NCBI GenBank assembly: GCA_024235595.1
Contig: JACKMC010000005.1
Location: 1 to 64,000 of the forward strand
DNA: 64,000 nt
DNA from: Zoogloeaceae bacterium
Lineage (GTDB): Bacteria; Pseudomonadota; Gammaproteobacteria; Burkholderiales; Rhodocyclaceae
Direction: 5' to 3'
Shown: piece after piece, positions 14,942 to 24,114 of the stretch
Numbering within the stretch: position 1 is the stretch's first letter
How the letters are laid out: each line of letters starts with the position of its first letter
The notes under the pieces: generated by a model
Databases searched by the model: none
What the model was told of the DNA's origin: nothing
What the model saw: the letters and a program-made list of their open reading frames with translations, nothing else
Made by a program: the position numbers and the translations under genes

Positions 14942-16213
14942 CTACTCCTCGGTCGGGCGGAAAATCCGCACCATGCGCACCATTCGATCCTGTGTCTGGA
15001 TGACTTCGATCGGGACCCCGGCGATCCGGACCGAGAGTCCGGTTTCCGGAATCTCGCGAAGGTATTCCAGTAGCAACCCATTTAATGTTTTCGGCCCGTC
15101 AAGCGGAAGATTTAGCCCCAGTTTGCGATTCAGGTCACGAAGGCTCTGCCCGCCGTCCGCCAGAACGCTCCCATCGTCCCCCCAGGCGAGCTTGTCTCCG
15201 CTGTCCGGAGTGCTGGTGGTGAACTTGCCGATGAGCTCTTCGATGATGTCTTCCACCGTCACCAGTCCCAGCAACTCACCGTATTCGTCCACCACCAGTG
15301 CCATTCGCTGCTTGTTTTCCTGGAAGAAGCGCAGCTGCGAGTAAACAGGCGTGTCTGCCGGGATGAAATAGGGCTTGCTCAGCAGCTCACGGATCTCGGC
15401 GGGGTCAAATCCGGAGTCCAGCGTGTGGCCCAGCATGCGGCGCAGATGCAGCAGGCCGATTACGTTGTCCATTTCGCCATCGAAAACCGGTAGACGGGTG
15501 TGGTAGCTGGTCGCGATCTGGTGACGCAGTTCGTCGGCCGGCATCCCAAGATCCAGCGCTTCGATCGCGCCTCGTGGCGTCATCACGTCCTCGACCGTGA
15601 TGTCTTCGAGCTCGAACAGATTGACCAGTATGCTGCGGTGCTTCTGAGGGATGAAATGGCTTGATTCGAGCACCATCCCGCGAAGTTCTTCCGGGCTGAG
15701 GCGATGCTGCCCTTCATCGTTGCCGGGCTTCAGGCGCATCAGGCCGAGCAGGCCGGAAACGAACAGGTTGATGAAGCTGACCACGAAACTCGTGATCTTG
15801 AGCAGTGCGGCGAGCACGTACGAGACCACAACTGCGAGTCGATCGGCATAGTTGGCGCCGATGACCTTGGGGGTAATCTCGGAGAACACCAGAATCAGGA
15901 ATGTGACGACGAGCGTTGCAGCCCCCAGCGCCCATTCCTTGTCGCCGAATAGCTCGATGGTAATCACGCTGACCAGCATCGCCGCGGCGGCATTGATGAG
16001 ATTGTTGAACAGCAGGATCACGCCGAGCAGCCGATCGGTCTGGCCGAGCAACTCGTTGGCCAGCTTGGCGCCGCGGTGGCCTGTCGCCGCGAGCGAGCGC
16101 AGACGATAGCGATTGGCCGCCATCATCGCTGTTTCTGCCATGGAGAACAGACCTGAAAGGATGAGGAGTAACGCCAGCGCGACCGCTTTGGTCGCAATAG
16201 GAAGTTCAGTCAC
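14942..16213 (-). CDS. CorC/HlyC-type (CNNM, DUF21-CBS) transporter-associated protein
   Basis: 423 residues: a DUF21 membrane domain (about 8-185, four hydrophobic helices, with GLFSMAETAMMAANRYR near the first), a CBS pair (about 205-330, containing DVMTPRGAIEALD and LVTVEDIIEELIG) and a C-terminal CorC_HlyC domain. Relatives are linked to Mg/Co efflux; the substrate here is unproven. The start is GTG (16213) and no good ribosome site precedes it. The next ATG would remove most of the first membrane helix, so GTG is kept. Confidence 0.9.
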   Translation of the reverse strand: MTELPIATKAVALALLLILSGLFSMAETAMMAANRYRLRSLAATGHRGAKLANELLGQTDRLLGVILLFNNLINAAAAMLVSVITIELFGDKEWALGAATLVVTFLILVFSEITPKVIGANYADRLAVVVSYVLAALLKITSFVVSFINLFVSGLLGLMRLKPGNDEGQHRLSPEELRGMVLESSHFIPQKHRSILVNLFELEDITVEDVMTPRGAIEALDLGMPADELRHQIATSYHTRLPVFDGEMDNVIGLLHLRRMLGHTLDSGFDPAEIRELLSKPYFIPADTPVYSQLRFFQENKQRMALVVDEYGELLGLVTVEDIIEELIGKFTTSTPDSGDKLAWGDDGSVLADGGQSLRDLNRKLGLNLPLDGPKTLNGLLLEYLREIPETGLSVRIAGVPIEVIQTQDRMVRMVRIFRPTEE

Positions 16214-16277
16214 GGCTTGGGGAGGAGTTGAGAACCGGCTTGAGTATTAGGGGCCAACTTTCGCATGTCAATGCGAT

Positions 16278-17105
16278 TCAACCGGCGCGGTGCAACAACA
16301 CGTCCATGACGAAGCGGCTGCCCACGTAAGCCAGCAGCAGCACTGCGAAGCCCACGAGTGTCCAGCGCTGGGCGAGCTTTCCGCGCCAGCCCCAAATCTG
16401 CCGCCCGACCAGGAGCGTGCCGAAAATCACCCAGGAGATGATCGCGAACACTGTCTTGTGGTCGAGGATGAAGGCGCGACCGAAGAGATCCTCGGAGAAC
16501 ATGATCCCGGAAAGCAGCGTCAGGGTCAGCAACACGAAGGCAATGCCGATGAGCCGGAACAACAGGGTTTCCATCGTGAGCAGCGGCGGCAGGTTGGCCA
16601 GCGCCTTGCTGAGGCGGGCGCTGTGCAGCTGCTTCTCGGCGACCGACATCAGCAGCGCGTGGAGTGCGGCCAGCGTGAACAGGCTGTAGGCCAACATCGC
16701 GACCACGAAGTGAGCGCGGAATACCGGAGAATCCGCGTTCGGCAACTGGTGCTGGATGGGAAACAGTCCGGGCAGCAAGGAGCAGATGGCCGCGGCAGGC
16801 ATGGCCAGCGTCTGGAGCCCGTCAAGGCGCGCGTAAAGGTTCTCGATCCAGTAGAAAAGCACTGCGAGCCAGACCATCAGCGACATCGCGATGCTGAATC
16901 CGAATCGCATGCCGCCGGCAGCGAACAGTTCCCGGTGAAGTATCAGGCCGTGTGCCGCCAGGGCAAGCAACAAGGCACCGCGTTCCCAGTTGCTCAGGCC
17001 CCTGCGTTTGGCGAGCGTCGCATCGCGCCAGCGCGAGCGCCAGAAATGTACGCCCAGGGCGGCATACATGGAGGCGGGGAGCAGATGGAGTAAAATACCG
17101 GGCAT
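16278..17105 (-). CDS. CcsA/YpjD-like inner-membrane protein
   Basis: 275 residues, eight or so hydrophobic helices, belonging to the cytochrome c assembly protein superfamily (CcsA/CcmC/YpjD). Candidate haem-ligand histidines sit in FRAHFVVAMLAYS and FILDHKTVFAIISW. It lacks a clear tryptophan-rich WWD haem-handling loop, so it is closer to YpjD, whose role is not firmly known, than to a full CcsB-CcsA synthase. It diverges from ffh across 40 bp; ypjD next to ffh is a common arrangement. Confidence 0.85.
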   Translation of the reverse strand: MPGILLHLLPASMYAALGVHFWRSRWRDATLAKRRGLSNWERGALLLALAAHGLILHRELFAAGGMRFGFSIAMSLMVWLAVLFYWIENLYARLDGLQTLAMPAAAICSLLPGLFPIQHQLPNADSPVFRAHFVVAMLAYSLFTLAALHALLMSVAEKQLHSARLSKALANLPPLLTMETLLFRLIGIAFVLLTLTLLSGIMFSEDLFGRAFILDHKTVFAIISWVIFGTLLVGRQIWGWRGKLAQRWTLVGFAVLLLAYVGSRFVMDVLLHRAG

Positions 17106-17145
17106 TTGCGAAGTTTACCCCAACGCCCCTGATTGCGGACTGAAC

Positions 17146-18501
17146 ATGCTGGACAATCTCTCTCAACGCCTTACACGTGTCGTCAAAACCCTGCGGGGGC
17201 ACGCCCGCCTGACGGAAGACAACATCCAGGAGGCGTTGCGAGAGGTCAGGCTCGCGCTGCTGGAAGCCGACGTTGCGCTGCCGGTGGTCAAGGATTTCAT
17301 CGCTCGGGTCAAGGAAAAGGCCGTCGGTCAGGAGGTGATTGCCTCGCTCACGCCGGGGCAGGCACTGGTGGGCGTTGTGCACAAGGAGCTGACCGCCTTG
17401 ATGGGCGGCTCCCATCAAGGCCTCGACCTCGCGGCCCAACCGCCCGCGGTCATTCTCATGGCGGGTCTTCAGGGTGCGGGCAAGACCACGACGACCGGCA
17501 AGCTTGGCAAGCTCCTGCGCGAACGGATGAAGAAGAAGGTGCTGGCGGTGTCGACCGACGTCTATCGGCCGGCGGCGATCGCGCAGTTGCAGACCGTGTC
17601 GGGGCAGGCGGGCATGGAGTTTTTCCCGTCCGACATCTCGCAGAAGCCGCTCGAGATCGCGCGCGCCGCGCTCGATTATGCGCGGCGCCACTACTTCGAC
17701 GTATTGCTGGTCGATACCGCGGGACGACTCGCCATCGATGAAGTGATGATGGATGAGATCAAGGCCCTGCACGCAGGTATCAAGCCCGTCGAGACCTTGT
17801 TCGTCGTCGACGCCATGCTTGGACAGGATGCGGTCAATACCGCACGCGCCTTCAACGAGGCGCTCCCCTTGACCGGTGTGGTGTTGACCAAACTGGATGG
17901 TGACGCCCGTGGCGGTGCTGCGCTGTCGGTCCGCCAGGTAACCGGCAAGCCGCTCAAGTTCGCCGGTGTCGGCGAAAAGCTCAGTGGGCTCGAGGAGTTC
18001 CATCCGGAGCGCATGGCGTCGCGCATCCTCGGCATGGGCGACATACTCGGTCTGGTCGAGGAAGCCCGGCGTGGCGTAGATGAAGACAAGGCCAAGGCAT
18101 TCGCCCAGAAACTGAAATCGGGCAAGGGTTTCGACCTCAATGACTTCAAGGAGCAGATCGGCCAGATGCGCAAGATGGGCGGGATGTCGGCACTCATGGA
18201 CAAACTCCCTGCGCAGTTCGCACAGGCCGCTGGCCAGTTGCAGGGGGGGGCGGAAGAAAAGACGGTCGGGCGCATCGAAGGGATCATCAATTCGATGACC
18301 CCGGCCGAGCGGAGCAAGCCTGAACTGCTGAAGGCCTCGAGGAAGCGCCGCATCGCCGCGGGCGCCGGGGTGTCGGTGCAGGAGGTGAACCGCCTGCTCA
18401 ATCAATTCGAGCAGACGCAGAAGATGATGAAGCAGTTCTCCAAGGGCGGCATGCAGAAGATGATGCGGAGCATGAAGGGGATGCTGCCCGGGATGCGCTG
18501 A
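17146..18501 (+). CDS. ffh: Signal recognition particle protein Ffh
   Basis: An SRP54-type GTPase that binds 4.5S RNA and signal sequences and delivers ribosomes to FtsY. 451 residues: N domain (1-85), G domain with GLQGAGKTTTTGKL (107-120), DTAGRLAIDEVMM and TKLDGDARGG, then the methionine-rich M domain from about 300 to the end (MQKMMRSMKGMLPGMR). The start at 17146 gives the family opening MLDNLSQRL; the frame is open for 52 codons upstream, but that overlaps the divergent gene. The 4.5S RNA gene is not in this window as far as I can see. Confidence 0.98.
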   Translation: MLDNLSQRLTRVVKTLRGHARLTEDNIQEALREVRLALLEADVALPVVKDFIARVKEKAVGQEVIASLTPGQALVGVVHKELTALMGGSHQGLDLAAQPPAVILMAGLQGAGKTTTTGKLGKLLRERMKKKVLAVSTDVYRPAAIAQLQTVSGQAGMEFFPSDISQKPLEIARAALDYARRHYFDVLLVDTAGRLAIDEVMMDEIKALHAGIKPVETLFVVDAMLGQDAVNTARAFNEALPLTGVVLTKLDGDARGGAALSVRQVTGKPLKFAGVGEKLSGLEEFHPERMASRILGMGDILGLVEEARRGVDEDKAKAFAQKLKSGKGFDLNDFKEQIGQMRKMGGMSALMDKLPAQFAQAAGQLQGGAEEKTVGRIEGIINSMTPAERSKPELLKASRKRRIAAGAGVSVQEVNRLLNQFEQTQKMMKQFSKGGMQKMMRSMKGMLPGMR

Positions 18502-18521
18502 GCACCCCGCGGATTGCGTTC

Positions 18522-19322
18522 ATGACCGAGTCGATCTTCGGGCGGGCGCTGGAGGCGCTGCTCAGTGCCTGCCCCGACGAGAAGGTCAGCCTTACGCAGG
18601 CACTAAGCGAGGACTGGCTGGCCGGTCGTCTTGCGGTTGTGTCGGACGATCTTCCGCGGCCGGTCGCCGAGGCGGGGCGGCCTGAAGCCCCGCTGCTGGT
18701 CCCCGCGCAGGACGTGCCGCGGCGGCGCGTGGGCAGCCGTGACGGTCATGCCGCGCTGCTGCACGCCATCGCACACATCGAGTTCAACGCGATCAATCTC
18801 GCGCTTGATTGCGTTTTCCGCTTTCGGGGGCTGCCGGAAGGTTTTTACGCCGGCTGGGTTCGGGTGGCCGCGGAGGAGGCGTATCACTTCGGACTCATCC
18901 GCGCGCGCTTGCGCGCCCTTGGCTATGAATACGGGTCCTTCCCGGCACACAACGGTTTGTGGGAGATGACGGTCAAGACGGCCCACGATCCGCTCGCCCG
19001 CATGGCCTTGGTGCCGCGCGTGCTGGAGGCCAGGGGCCTGGACGCGACACCGCTCATCATGGACAAGTTGCGCAGCATCGGTGACTTGGAATCTGTGGCA
19101 GTGCTCGAGATCATATTGCGCGACGAGGTTGGCCATGTGGCGCTGGGGGATTTCTGGTTCCGCCATTTCTGCGGGCAGGCCGGGCTTGAGCCGGAATCCG
19201 CATATCTGGCGCTTATCGAGCAGTTCGCTGCGCCCTGGCCCAACCCACCGCTCCACGTCGAGGCAAGGCTCGAGGCGGGATTCAGTGAAGTGGAGATCGC
19301 GCGGCTGTCCAGACCGCGTTGA
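18522..19322 (+). CDS. DUF455 family ferritin-like protein
   Basis: 266 residues. The helical core carries carboxylate/histidine motifs of a di-iron ferritin-like fold: AHIEFNAINLALD, EEAYHFGLI and RDEVGHVALGD. Enzyme activity is not established for the family. It starts 20 bp after ffh and is followed by a strong hairpin, so it is probably cotranscribed with ffh. Confidence 0.85.
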   Translation: MTESIFGRALEALLSACPDEKVSLTQALSEDWLAGRLAVVSDDLPRPVAEAGRPEAPLLVPAQDVPRRRVGSRDGHAALLHAIAHIEFNAINLALDCVFRFRGLPEGFYAGWVRVAAEEAYHFGLIRARLRALGYEYGSFPAHNGLWEMTVKTAHDPLARMALVPRVLEARGLDATPLIMDKLRSIGDLESVAVLEIILRDEVGHVALGDFWFRHFCGQAGLEPESAYLALIEQFAAPWPNPPLHVEARLEAGFSEVEIARLSRPR

Positions 19323-19348
19323 GGCAATCGCTCGCACGGGGCCATCAA

Positions 19349-19378
19349 CAGAAAGGGCGGCCTTAGCCGCCCTTTCTG
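19349..19378. terminator. Bidirectional terminator between DUF455 gene and cytochrome c4 gene
   Basis: A perfect 13-bp stem, CAGAAAGGGCGGC/GCCGCCCTTTCTG, with a CTTA loop between two convergent genes. The U-tracts are weak, so strength rests on the long stem. Confidence 0.7.
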
Positions 19379-19402
19379 CCATTGCTGCCGGAAACGCCAG
19401 GT

Positions 19403-20041
19403 TCAGCGCAAGCCGGCGGCGTAGTCCGATACGGCCTTGATTTCGGGGTCGGTCATCTTGATGGCGATCATGCGCATCATTTTGGCCGGATCATTCGCAC
19501 GCTCCCCCGAACGGAACAGCTTCAGCTGCGCCTCGATGTATTCCGAGAACTGTCCGGACAGGCGCGGGTACTGAGCCGGCAGGCCGGCACCCGCGGGGCC
19601 GTGACAGCCGGCACAGGCCGGCAGGCCCTTGCTTGCGTCGCCCGCGCGCCAAAGCTTCTGGCCGAGAACGATGGTGTCGCTGTTCTTGGCCGACTCGGGC
19701 TTGAGCTCCTGTCCTGCAAAGTAGGCAGCCATCGCCTTCATGTCGTCTTCGGTGGTGAGCATGGCAACCATGCCGTTCATCACGGCATTGACCCGTTCCG
19801 GTGTCTTGCCATCAACCGAACTGAAATTGGCCAGTTGCTTGTAGAGGTATTCGGGATGCTGGCCGGCAAGTTTTGGGTTTGCCGACAGTTGGCTGTTGCC
19901 ATCAGCGCTGTGACAACCAGCGCAAACCGCTTCAGCGACCTGTTTGGCCTTGGCGAGATCGGGTTGGGAGCCGGTTTCTGCCCGAACCTGGACGCTGCCG
20001 GCGGCAAGTAGAAGCGAGAGCAGCAGGGAACGCTTGATCAT
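19403..20041 (-). CDS. Di-haem cytochrome c4-type protein
   Basis: A periplasmic electron carrier of 212 residues. The signal peptide (MIKRSLLLSLLLAAGSVQVRA) is followed by two cytochrome c domains with CAGCH at 40-44 and 143-147; axial methionines are likely in MNGMVAML and MMRMIAIKM. The duplicated domains and length are those of cytochrome c4, which feeds terminal oxidases. The start at 20041 follows a GAGGA ribosome site; the frame is open for 113 codons upstream across the divergent region and is not coding there. It is divergent from engB. Confidence 0.94.
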   Translation of the reverse strand: MIKRSLLLSLLLAAGSVQVRAETGSQPDLAKAKQVAEAVCAGCHSADGNSQLSANPKLAGQHPEYLYKQLANFSSVDGKTPERVNAVMNGMVAMLTTEDDMKAMAAYFAGQELKPESAKNSDTIVLGQKLWRAGDASKGLPACAGCHGPAGAGLPAQYPRLSGQFSEYIEAQLKLFRSGERANDPAKMMRMIAIKMTDPEIKAVSDYAAGLR

Positions 20042-20189
20042 GGTGTCCTCGGAAGCCGTGAGTGGATATTTCAAACCTGATATTCTATACCAGTGCCCGG
20101 GGGATGCGCGACCGGAATATGCGTGCGCAGCACGCAGACGCGCCTCCTGACCCACTTTGCGCCGTCGTCCGGTGCCACGAAGACCCCAG

Positions 20190-20873
20190 ATGCCCCTGTT
20201 CAAGAACGCCACATTCGAGATTTCCATTGCCAAGCCCGGTGGCTTGCCGCCGCCGATCGGTGCCGAGATTGCCTTTGCGGGACGTTCCAACGCCGGCAAA
20301 TCTAGCGCCATCAACACCCTTACCGACCACAACCGGCTTGCATTCGTCTCGAAGACGCCCGGCCGCACCCAGTTGATCAATTTCTTCAGGATGCAATGTG
20401 GCGCGGCGCTGGTCGATCTGCCCGGCTATGGCTATGCCGAGGTGCCGGAAAAGGTCCGCCTTCAATGGCAGGGACTGCTTGAGCGCTATCTGCGTACCAG
20501 AGAGAACCTGATCGGCCTTGTGGTGATCATGGACAGCCGTCATCCGCTCAAGCAGCTCGACCGCCAGATGCTCGACTGGTTTGCGCCGACGGGACGACCG
20601 ATGCATGTGCTGTTGACCAAAGCCGACAAGCTCTCGCGGGGCGAGGCACAGAAGACCTTGCTCGAAGCGAGGCGTGATCTGGCCGCCTGGGGCGGGCAGG
20701 TGACGGTGCAACTGTTTTCGAGTCTCAAGAAGCAGGGGATGGACGAGGTCGAGAGGACAGTCTCAGGCTGGCTCGCCGACTGCGCTCCTGCCTTCGCTGC
20801 CACTCGTTCGCAGGAAACGCCTGTCGAAGAAAAAACAATCCCCCGGCCAAAGGGGAAAAATGCCGGGGGTTAA
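20190..20873 (+). CDS. engB: Ribosome-biogenesis GTPase EngB/YihA
   Basis: An essential small GTPase involved in 50S maturation. 227 residues with G1 AGRSNAGKSS, G2 region SKTPGRTQLINFF, G3 DLPGYGYAEV and G4 LTKADKLSR. The start at 20190 gives MPLFKNATFEISIAKPG, the family opening. The lysine/proline-rich C-terminal tail overlaps a hairpin at the stop codon. It is divergent from the cytochrome gene. Confidence 0.97.
   Translation: MPLFKNATFEISIAKPGGLPPPIGAEIAFAGRSNAGKSSAINTLTDHNRLAFVSKTPGRTQLINFFRMQCGAALVDLPGYGYAEVPEKVRLQWQGLLERYLRTRENLIGLVVIMDSRHPLKQLDRQMLDWFAPTGRPMHVLLTKADKLSRGEAQKTLLEARRDLAAWGGQVTVQLFSSLKKQGMDEVERTVSGWLADCAPAFAATRSQETPVEEKTIPRPKGKNAGG
20840..20869 (+). terminator. Hairpin overlapping the engB stop
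   Basis: CCCCCGGC/GCCGGGGG with a 14-nt loop, ending two bases before the TAA and followed by TTAAAAC. The stem is coding (last residues of EngB). Possible terminator, weak U-tract. Confidence 0.45.
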
Positions 20874-21020
20874 AACGCCTCAAAATGGTCAAGGCACCCG
20901 CTCAGGGAGGTGAAGCGGGAGACGGCTCATCACCGTCTGCTTGCTCAGATCAAGGTCGCTCCGGGAAGTTCCCACGACAATATGTATCCCGATGTTAATT
21001 CGCAAGGACGCAGGAACAGC

Positions 21021-22034
21021 ATGAGACCCACCCCTGGATTTCCCGCCGCACGGATGCGCCGCATGCGGCGCGATGATTTCTCGCGTCGCCTGATGCGCGA
21101 GAACCGCTTGTCTGCCGACGACCTGATCTACCCGGTATTCGTGGTCGAAGGTTCCGGCGAGGCGCAACCGGTCGCCTCGATGCCCGGGGTCAGCCGCCAT
21201 TCGCTCGACGGGCTGCTGCGCGTGGCGGAGGAGGCTGCATCCTTGGGGGTGCCGGCACTGGCGCTGTTCCCGGTGGTCGAGCAGGACAGGAAATCGACGC
21301 TGGCGGAGGAGGCCTACAACCCCGAGGGTCTCGTTCCGCGGGTCTTGCAGGCCGTGAAGGCACGATTTCCGGAGTTGGGGCTCATTACCGATGTGGCGCT
21401 CGACCCGTACACCAGCCATGGCCAGGACGGACTCATCGACCCCGACGATCCGCGCGGCTACGTTCTCAACGATGAAACCCTGGAGGTACTCGCCAAGCAG
21501 GCGCTGTGCCACGCGCAGGCCGGTGCCGACGTGGTGGCACCCTCGGACATGATGGACGGGCGGGTTGCCCGGATTCGGGCCGAACTCGACGCTGACGCCC
21601 GCATCCATACCCGAATCCTCGCCTACTCGGCCAAATATGCTTCCAGCTTCTATGGTCCTTTTCGGGATGCTGTTGGTTCGGCGGCAAACCTCGGCAAGGG
21701 CAACAAGCATACCTATCAGATGGACCCTGCAAATTCGAACGAAGCCGTGCGCGAAGTGGCGCTGGACATCGCCGAGGGCGCGGACATGTTCATGGTCAAG
21801 CCAGGCATGCCCTACCTGGACATCGTGCGGCGGGTTAAATCGGAGCTGCAGGTGCCGACCTACGTCTATCAGGTGAGCGGCGAGTACGCGATGCTCAAGG
21901 CCGCTGCCGCCAATGGCTGGCTGGCGGAGGAGGCCTGCATGCTCGAGGCTCTGCTGTGCTTCAAGCGCGCCGGGGCCGACGGCATCCTCACCTACTTCGC
22001 GCTGGATGCGGCGCGAGCGCTCAGGCAGTCCTGA
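21021..22034 (+). CDS. hemB: Delta-aminolevulinic acid dehydratase (porphobilinogen synthase), Mg-type
   Basis: Condenses two 5-aminolevulinate molecules to porphobilinogen in haem synthesis. 337 residues. The metal-site segment reads DVALDPYTSHGQDG (124-137) with Asp124, Asp128 and Asp136 where zinc enzymes have cysteines, so this is the cysteine-free, magnesium-responsive class. Schiff-base lysines lie in SAKYASSFYGPF and FMVKPGMPYLD. The start at 21021 follows GCAGGAAC; the frame extends 37 codons upstream without family sequence. A GNAT gene follows 19 bp later. Confidence 0.98.
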   Translation: MRPTPGFPAARMRRMRRDDFSRRLMRENRLSADDLIYPVFVVEGSGEAQPVASMPGVSRHSLDGLLRVAEEAASLGVPALALFPVVEQDRKSTLAEEAYNPEGLVPRVLQAVKARFPELGLITDVALDPYTSHGQDGLIDPDDPRGYVLNDETLEVLAKQALCHAQAGADVVAPSDMMDGRVARIRAELDADARIHTRILAYSAKYASSFYGPFRDAVGSAANLGKGNKHTYQMDPANSNEAVREVALDIAEGADMFMVKPGMPYLDIVRRVKSELQVPTYVYQVSGEYAMLKAAAANGWLAEEACMLEALLCFKRAGADGILTYFALDAARALRQS

Positions 22035-22053
22035 GGAACCCGGGCCCGGATCG

Positions 22054-22581
22054 ATGCACGACCGGTTTGCCTTCCGGCCCGCTCACCGCAGCGATCTGCC
22101 GGCCGTTCTGGCGGTGCAGCGGCAGGCGCATGGCGATGCGTTTCAGGAGAATGCGGAGGTTTTCGAGTCCAGGCTCGAATTTGCCCCCGATGCTGCATGG
22201 GTGGCCGAACGTGAAGGCCTCGTCGTGGGGTATCTTTTCGCGCATCCTTGGAAAGGGCGGACGCCTCCCGCACTGAACTGCGTCGTCGAGGCCCTGCCGG
22301 CGGATTGCGATACTGCCTACCTGCACGATCTTGCGGTGCTGCCTGGCGAGCGCGGGGGCGGCGCGGCGATGGGGCTTTTCGAACGCTTCGAGCGCTGGTG
22401 CCGCGCGAAGGGCCTCGGACGGTCGATGCTGGTCGCCGTCGGCGCGGCGGGTGGATTCTGGTCCCGTCTCGGATTCGAGCGCTTGCCCGACGATGCCGCG
22501 CTGGCGGCGAAGCTGTCACCCTATGGTGCCGGCGCCGCGTGCATGGTGCGGGCCCGCCTCAGCGAGGGGGCGAAGTCTTGA
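22054..22581 (+). CDS. GNAT-family N-acetyltransferase
   Basis: 175 residues, one GNAT domain. The acetyl-CoA loop is LHDLAVLPGERGGGAAMGLF (the R/Q-x-x-G-x-A type pyrophosphate loop). The substrate is unknown. It starts 19 bp after hemB and is likely cotranscribed with it. Its last 66 bp overlap the 3' end of the nucleotidase gene on the other strand. Confidence 0.88.
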   Translation: MHDRFAFRPAHRSDLPAVLAVQRQAHGDAFQENAEVFESRLEFAPDAAWVAEREGLVVGYLFAHPWKGRTPPALNCVVEALPADCDTAYLHDLAVLPGERGGGAAMGLFERFERWCRAKGLGRSMLVAVGAAGGFWSRLGFERLPDDAALAAKLSPYGAGAACMVRARLSEGAKS

Positions 22582-23211
22582 AACGGCGCGACGCAGCTCG
22601 AGCACGCTCCCAAGCGTGAGGTCGACGTAGGGCAGGCGTCGCAGGCTGCGGCTTATCCACACCGTGCGCATACCCAGGCGCTTGGCGGTACGCAGGTTTT
22701 CGGCGCTGTCCTCCACCATGACGCATTGCGATGCCCTGAGGTCGTGCTCGCGCAGCAGATAGCGGTAGGCCTGGATTCGGGGCTTGGGCTGCAGGCGCAT
22801 GTCCTCGATGCCGAAGACGTCGTCGAACGACTGGCGGATGCCCATGTATCGAACGATCGATTCCGCATAGTCGCGCGGGCCGTTCGAGAACACCAGCTTG
22901 CGTCCCGGCAGTCTTCGCAGCATGGCCTTGACTGCGTTGTTGAACACCACCATCTGGTCGAGGCTTTCGAAACGATGCGTCTCGCTCAGGAAATGGCCTG
23001 GATTCGTGCCGTGGTGGCGAACCAGACCGAGCAGGGTGGCGCCGTAGCGGTGCCAGTAGTGCATGCGAAGTCCGTCCGCATCCTCGCGCGATAGCCCGAG
23101 ATTCGTCTGCAGGTACGCGGTCATGCAGCGATTGATGTGCGGAAAGATCTTCGGGCTGGCGTCGTGCAGGGTGTTGTCCAGGTCGAACAACCACACCGGT
23201 TGGCGGCTCAT
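22516..23211 (-). CDS. HAD-family pyrimidine 5'-nucleotidase-like hydrolase
   Basis: 231 residues. HAD motif I is WLFDLDNTLHD (8-18), motif II VFSNGPRDYA, motif III with K of QPKPRIQAYR and motif IV VMVEDSAENLRTA. The opening matches the Pyr-5-nucleotidase subgroup (yeast Sdt1/Phm8-like). A nucleoside monophosphate is the expected substrate, unproven. Its start overlaps the bioC stop by 4 bp, so it is the third gene of a bioB-bioC-nucleotidase unit. Confidence 0.9.
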   Translation of the reverse strand: MSRQPVWLFDLDNTLHDASPKIFPHINRCMTAYLQTNLGLSREDADGLRMHYWHRYGATLLGLVRHHGTNPGHFLSETHRFESLDQMVVFNNAVKAMLRRLPGRKLVFSNGPRDYAESIVRYMGIRQSFDDVFGIEDMRLQPKPRIQAYRYLLREHDLRASQCVMVEDSAENLRTAKRLGMRTVWISRSLRRLPYVDLTLGSVLELRRAVSRLRPLAEAGPHHARGAGTIG

Positions 23212-24113
23212 CGCGGGCTCCCTTCGAAGTCATCGCGCGGCCTGAACTGGATCACCGAGCGACCGTCGGCCGTGGTGCGGGCCGGAATCTTCCAGGCGTG
23301 GCCGAACACCACTTCGAAGGTTGCGGGCAGGCGACCGTCGCGACGCAGGGTCTCGTAGCGTTGCCGTACCTGTTGCCAGGTGCTCCGCCCGGTAAGTCCG
23401 GCGGGACGGCTCCGGGCGGCCGACGCGGCGCCGCTCAGACGCAAGTCCCGCAGCAGTCCGTCGAGGTCGGAGTAGGTCAGGGTGATCATCTGCATGTCCA
23501 TGACCGGGTCGCCGAATCCGGCCTTGATCAGCGCATCGCCTAGATCGTGCATGTCGATGAAGCGGTGAACACGGTCTCCATCTTCCTTCGGAAAGCTGGA
23601 TCGAAGCTCCTTGAGGGTATCCGGACCAAGGGTGGAGAACATGACCATGCCGCCGACTTCAAGGACCCGGGCCATCTCGCGCAAGCCTGCAAGCGGGTCG
23701 TCCAGCCAATTGAGCATCAGGTTGGACCACACCAGCGTCATCGCCGCGGCAGGGAATGGCAGTTTCTCGATATCGGCGCAGGTCAGCAGCGGCCCGCCGC
23801 CACGGGAAAACGGATTGACGCGCGAGAGCAGGCTGCGTGCCGGCCTTGCCCGATGCAGGGCAGCGAACGCGGAATCCGCTGCGATGATCTCGGCCGCAGG
23901 ATAGCGGCCGGCCAGTGCGGCGAGGTCGGCGCCGGTTCCGCAGCCGATATCGAGCACCCGGGTCGGCTCGAGGCGGATATAGTCGAGCCGCTCTGCCATC
24001 CGGGAAGCTACTTCACGATTCAGCGCCGAGACCGAATCCGTGCTTGCGGCGTGCCGTGAAAAATTGCGCCGGACCGCCTTGCGGTCGATCTCGAAGTCTG
24101 CGGGCAGCGCCAT
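23208..24113 (-). CDS. bioC: Malonyl-ACP O-methyltransferase
   Basis: Methylates malonyl-ACP with SAM so that it can enter fatty-acid elongation as a pimelate precursor for biotin. 301 residues with motif I VLDIGCGTGADLAAL (SAM binding) and the BioC-type opening DRKAVRRNFSRHA. A central stretch (VWSNLMLNWLDDPLAGLREM) matches the family. The start lies 1 bp after the bioB stop. The usual partner BioH or an equivalent esterase is not in this window. Confidence 0.95.
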   Translation of the reverse strand: MALPADFEIDRKAVRRNFSRHAASTDSVSALNREVASRMAERLDYIRLEPTRVLDIGCGTGADLAALAGRYPAAEIIAADSAFAALHRARPARSLLSRVNPFSRGGGPLLTCADIEKLPFPAAAMTLVWSNLMLNWLDDPLAGLREMARVLEVGGMVMFSTLGPDTLKELRSSFPKEDGDRVHRFIDMHDLGDALIKAGFGDPVMDMQMITLTYSDLDGLLRDLRLSGAASAARSRPAGLTGRSTWQQVRQRYETLRRDGRLPATFEVVFGHAWKIPARTTADGRSVIQFRPRDDFEGSPR

Positions 24114-24114
24114 G

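Noticed and set aside
16822..18405. A 527-codon minus-strand frame opposite ffh
   Set aside because: Antisense shadow of ffh; no family sequence and no ribosome site.
20910..21020. N-terminal extension of hemB by 37 codons
   Set aside because: No family sequence; the ATG at 21021 has a ribosome site and the usual opening. The AGACGG/CCGTCT hairpin here is too weak to call.
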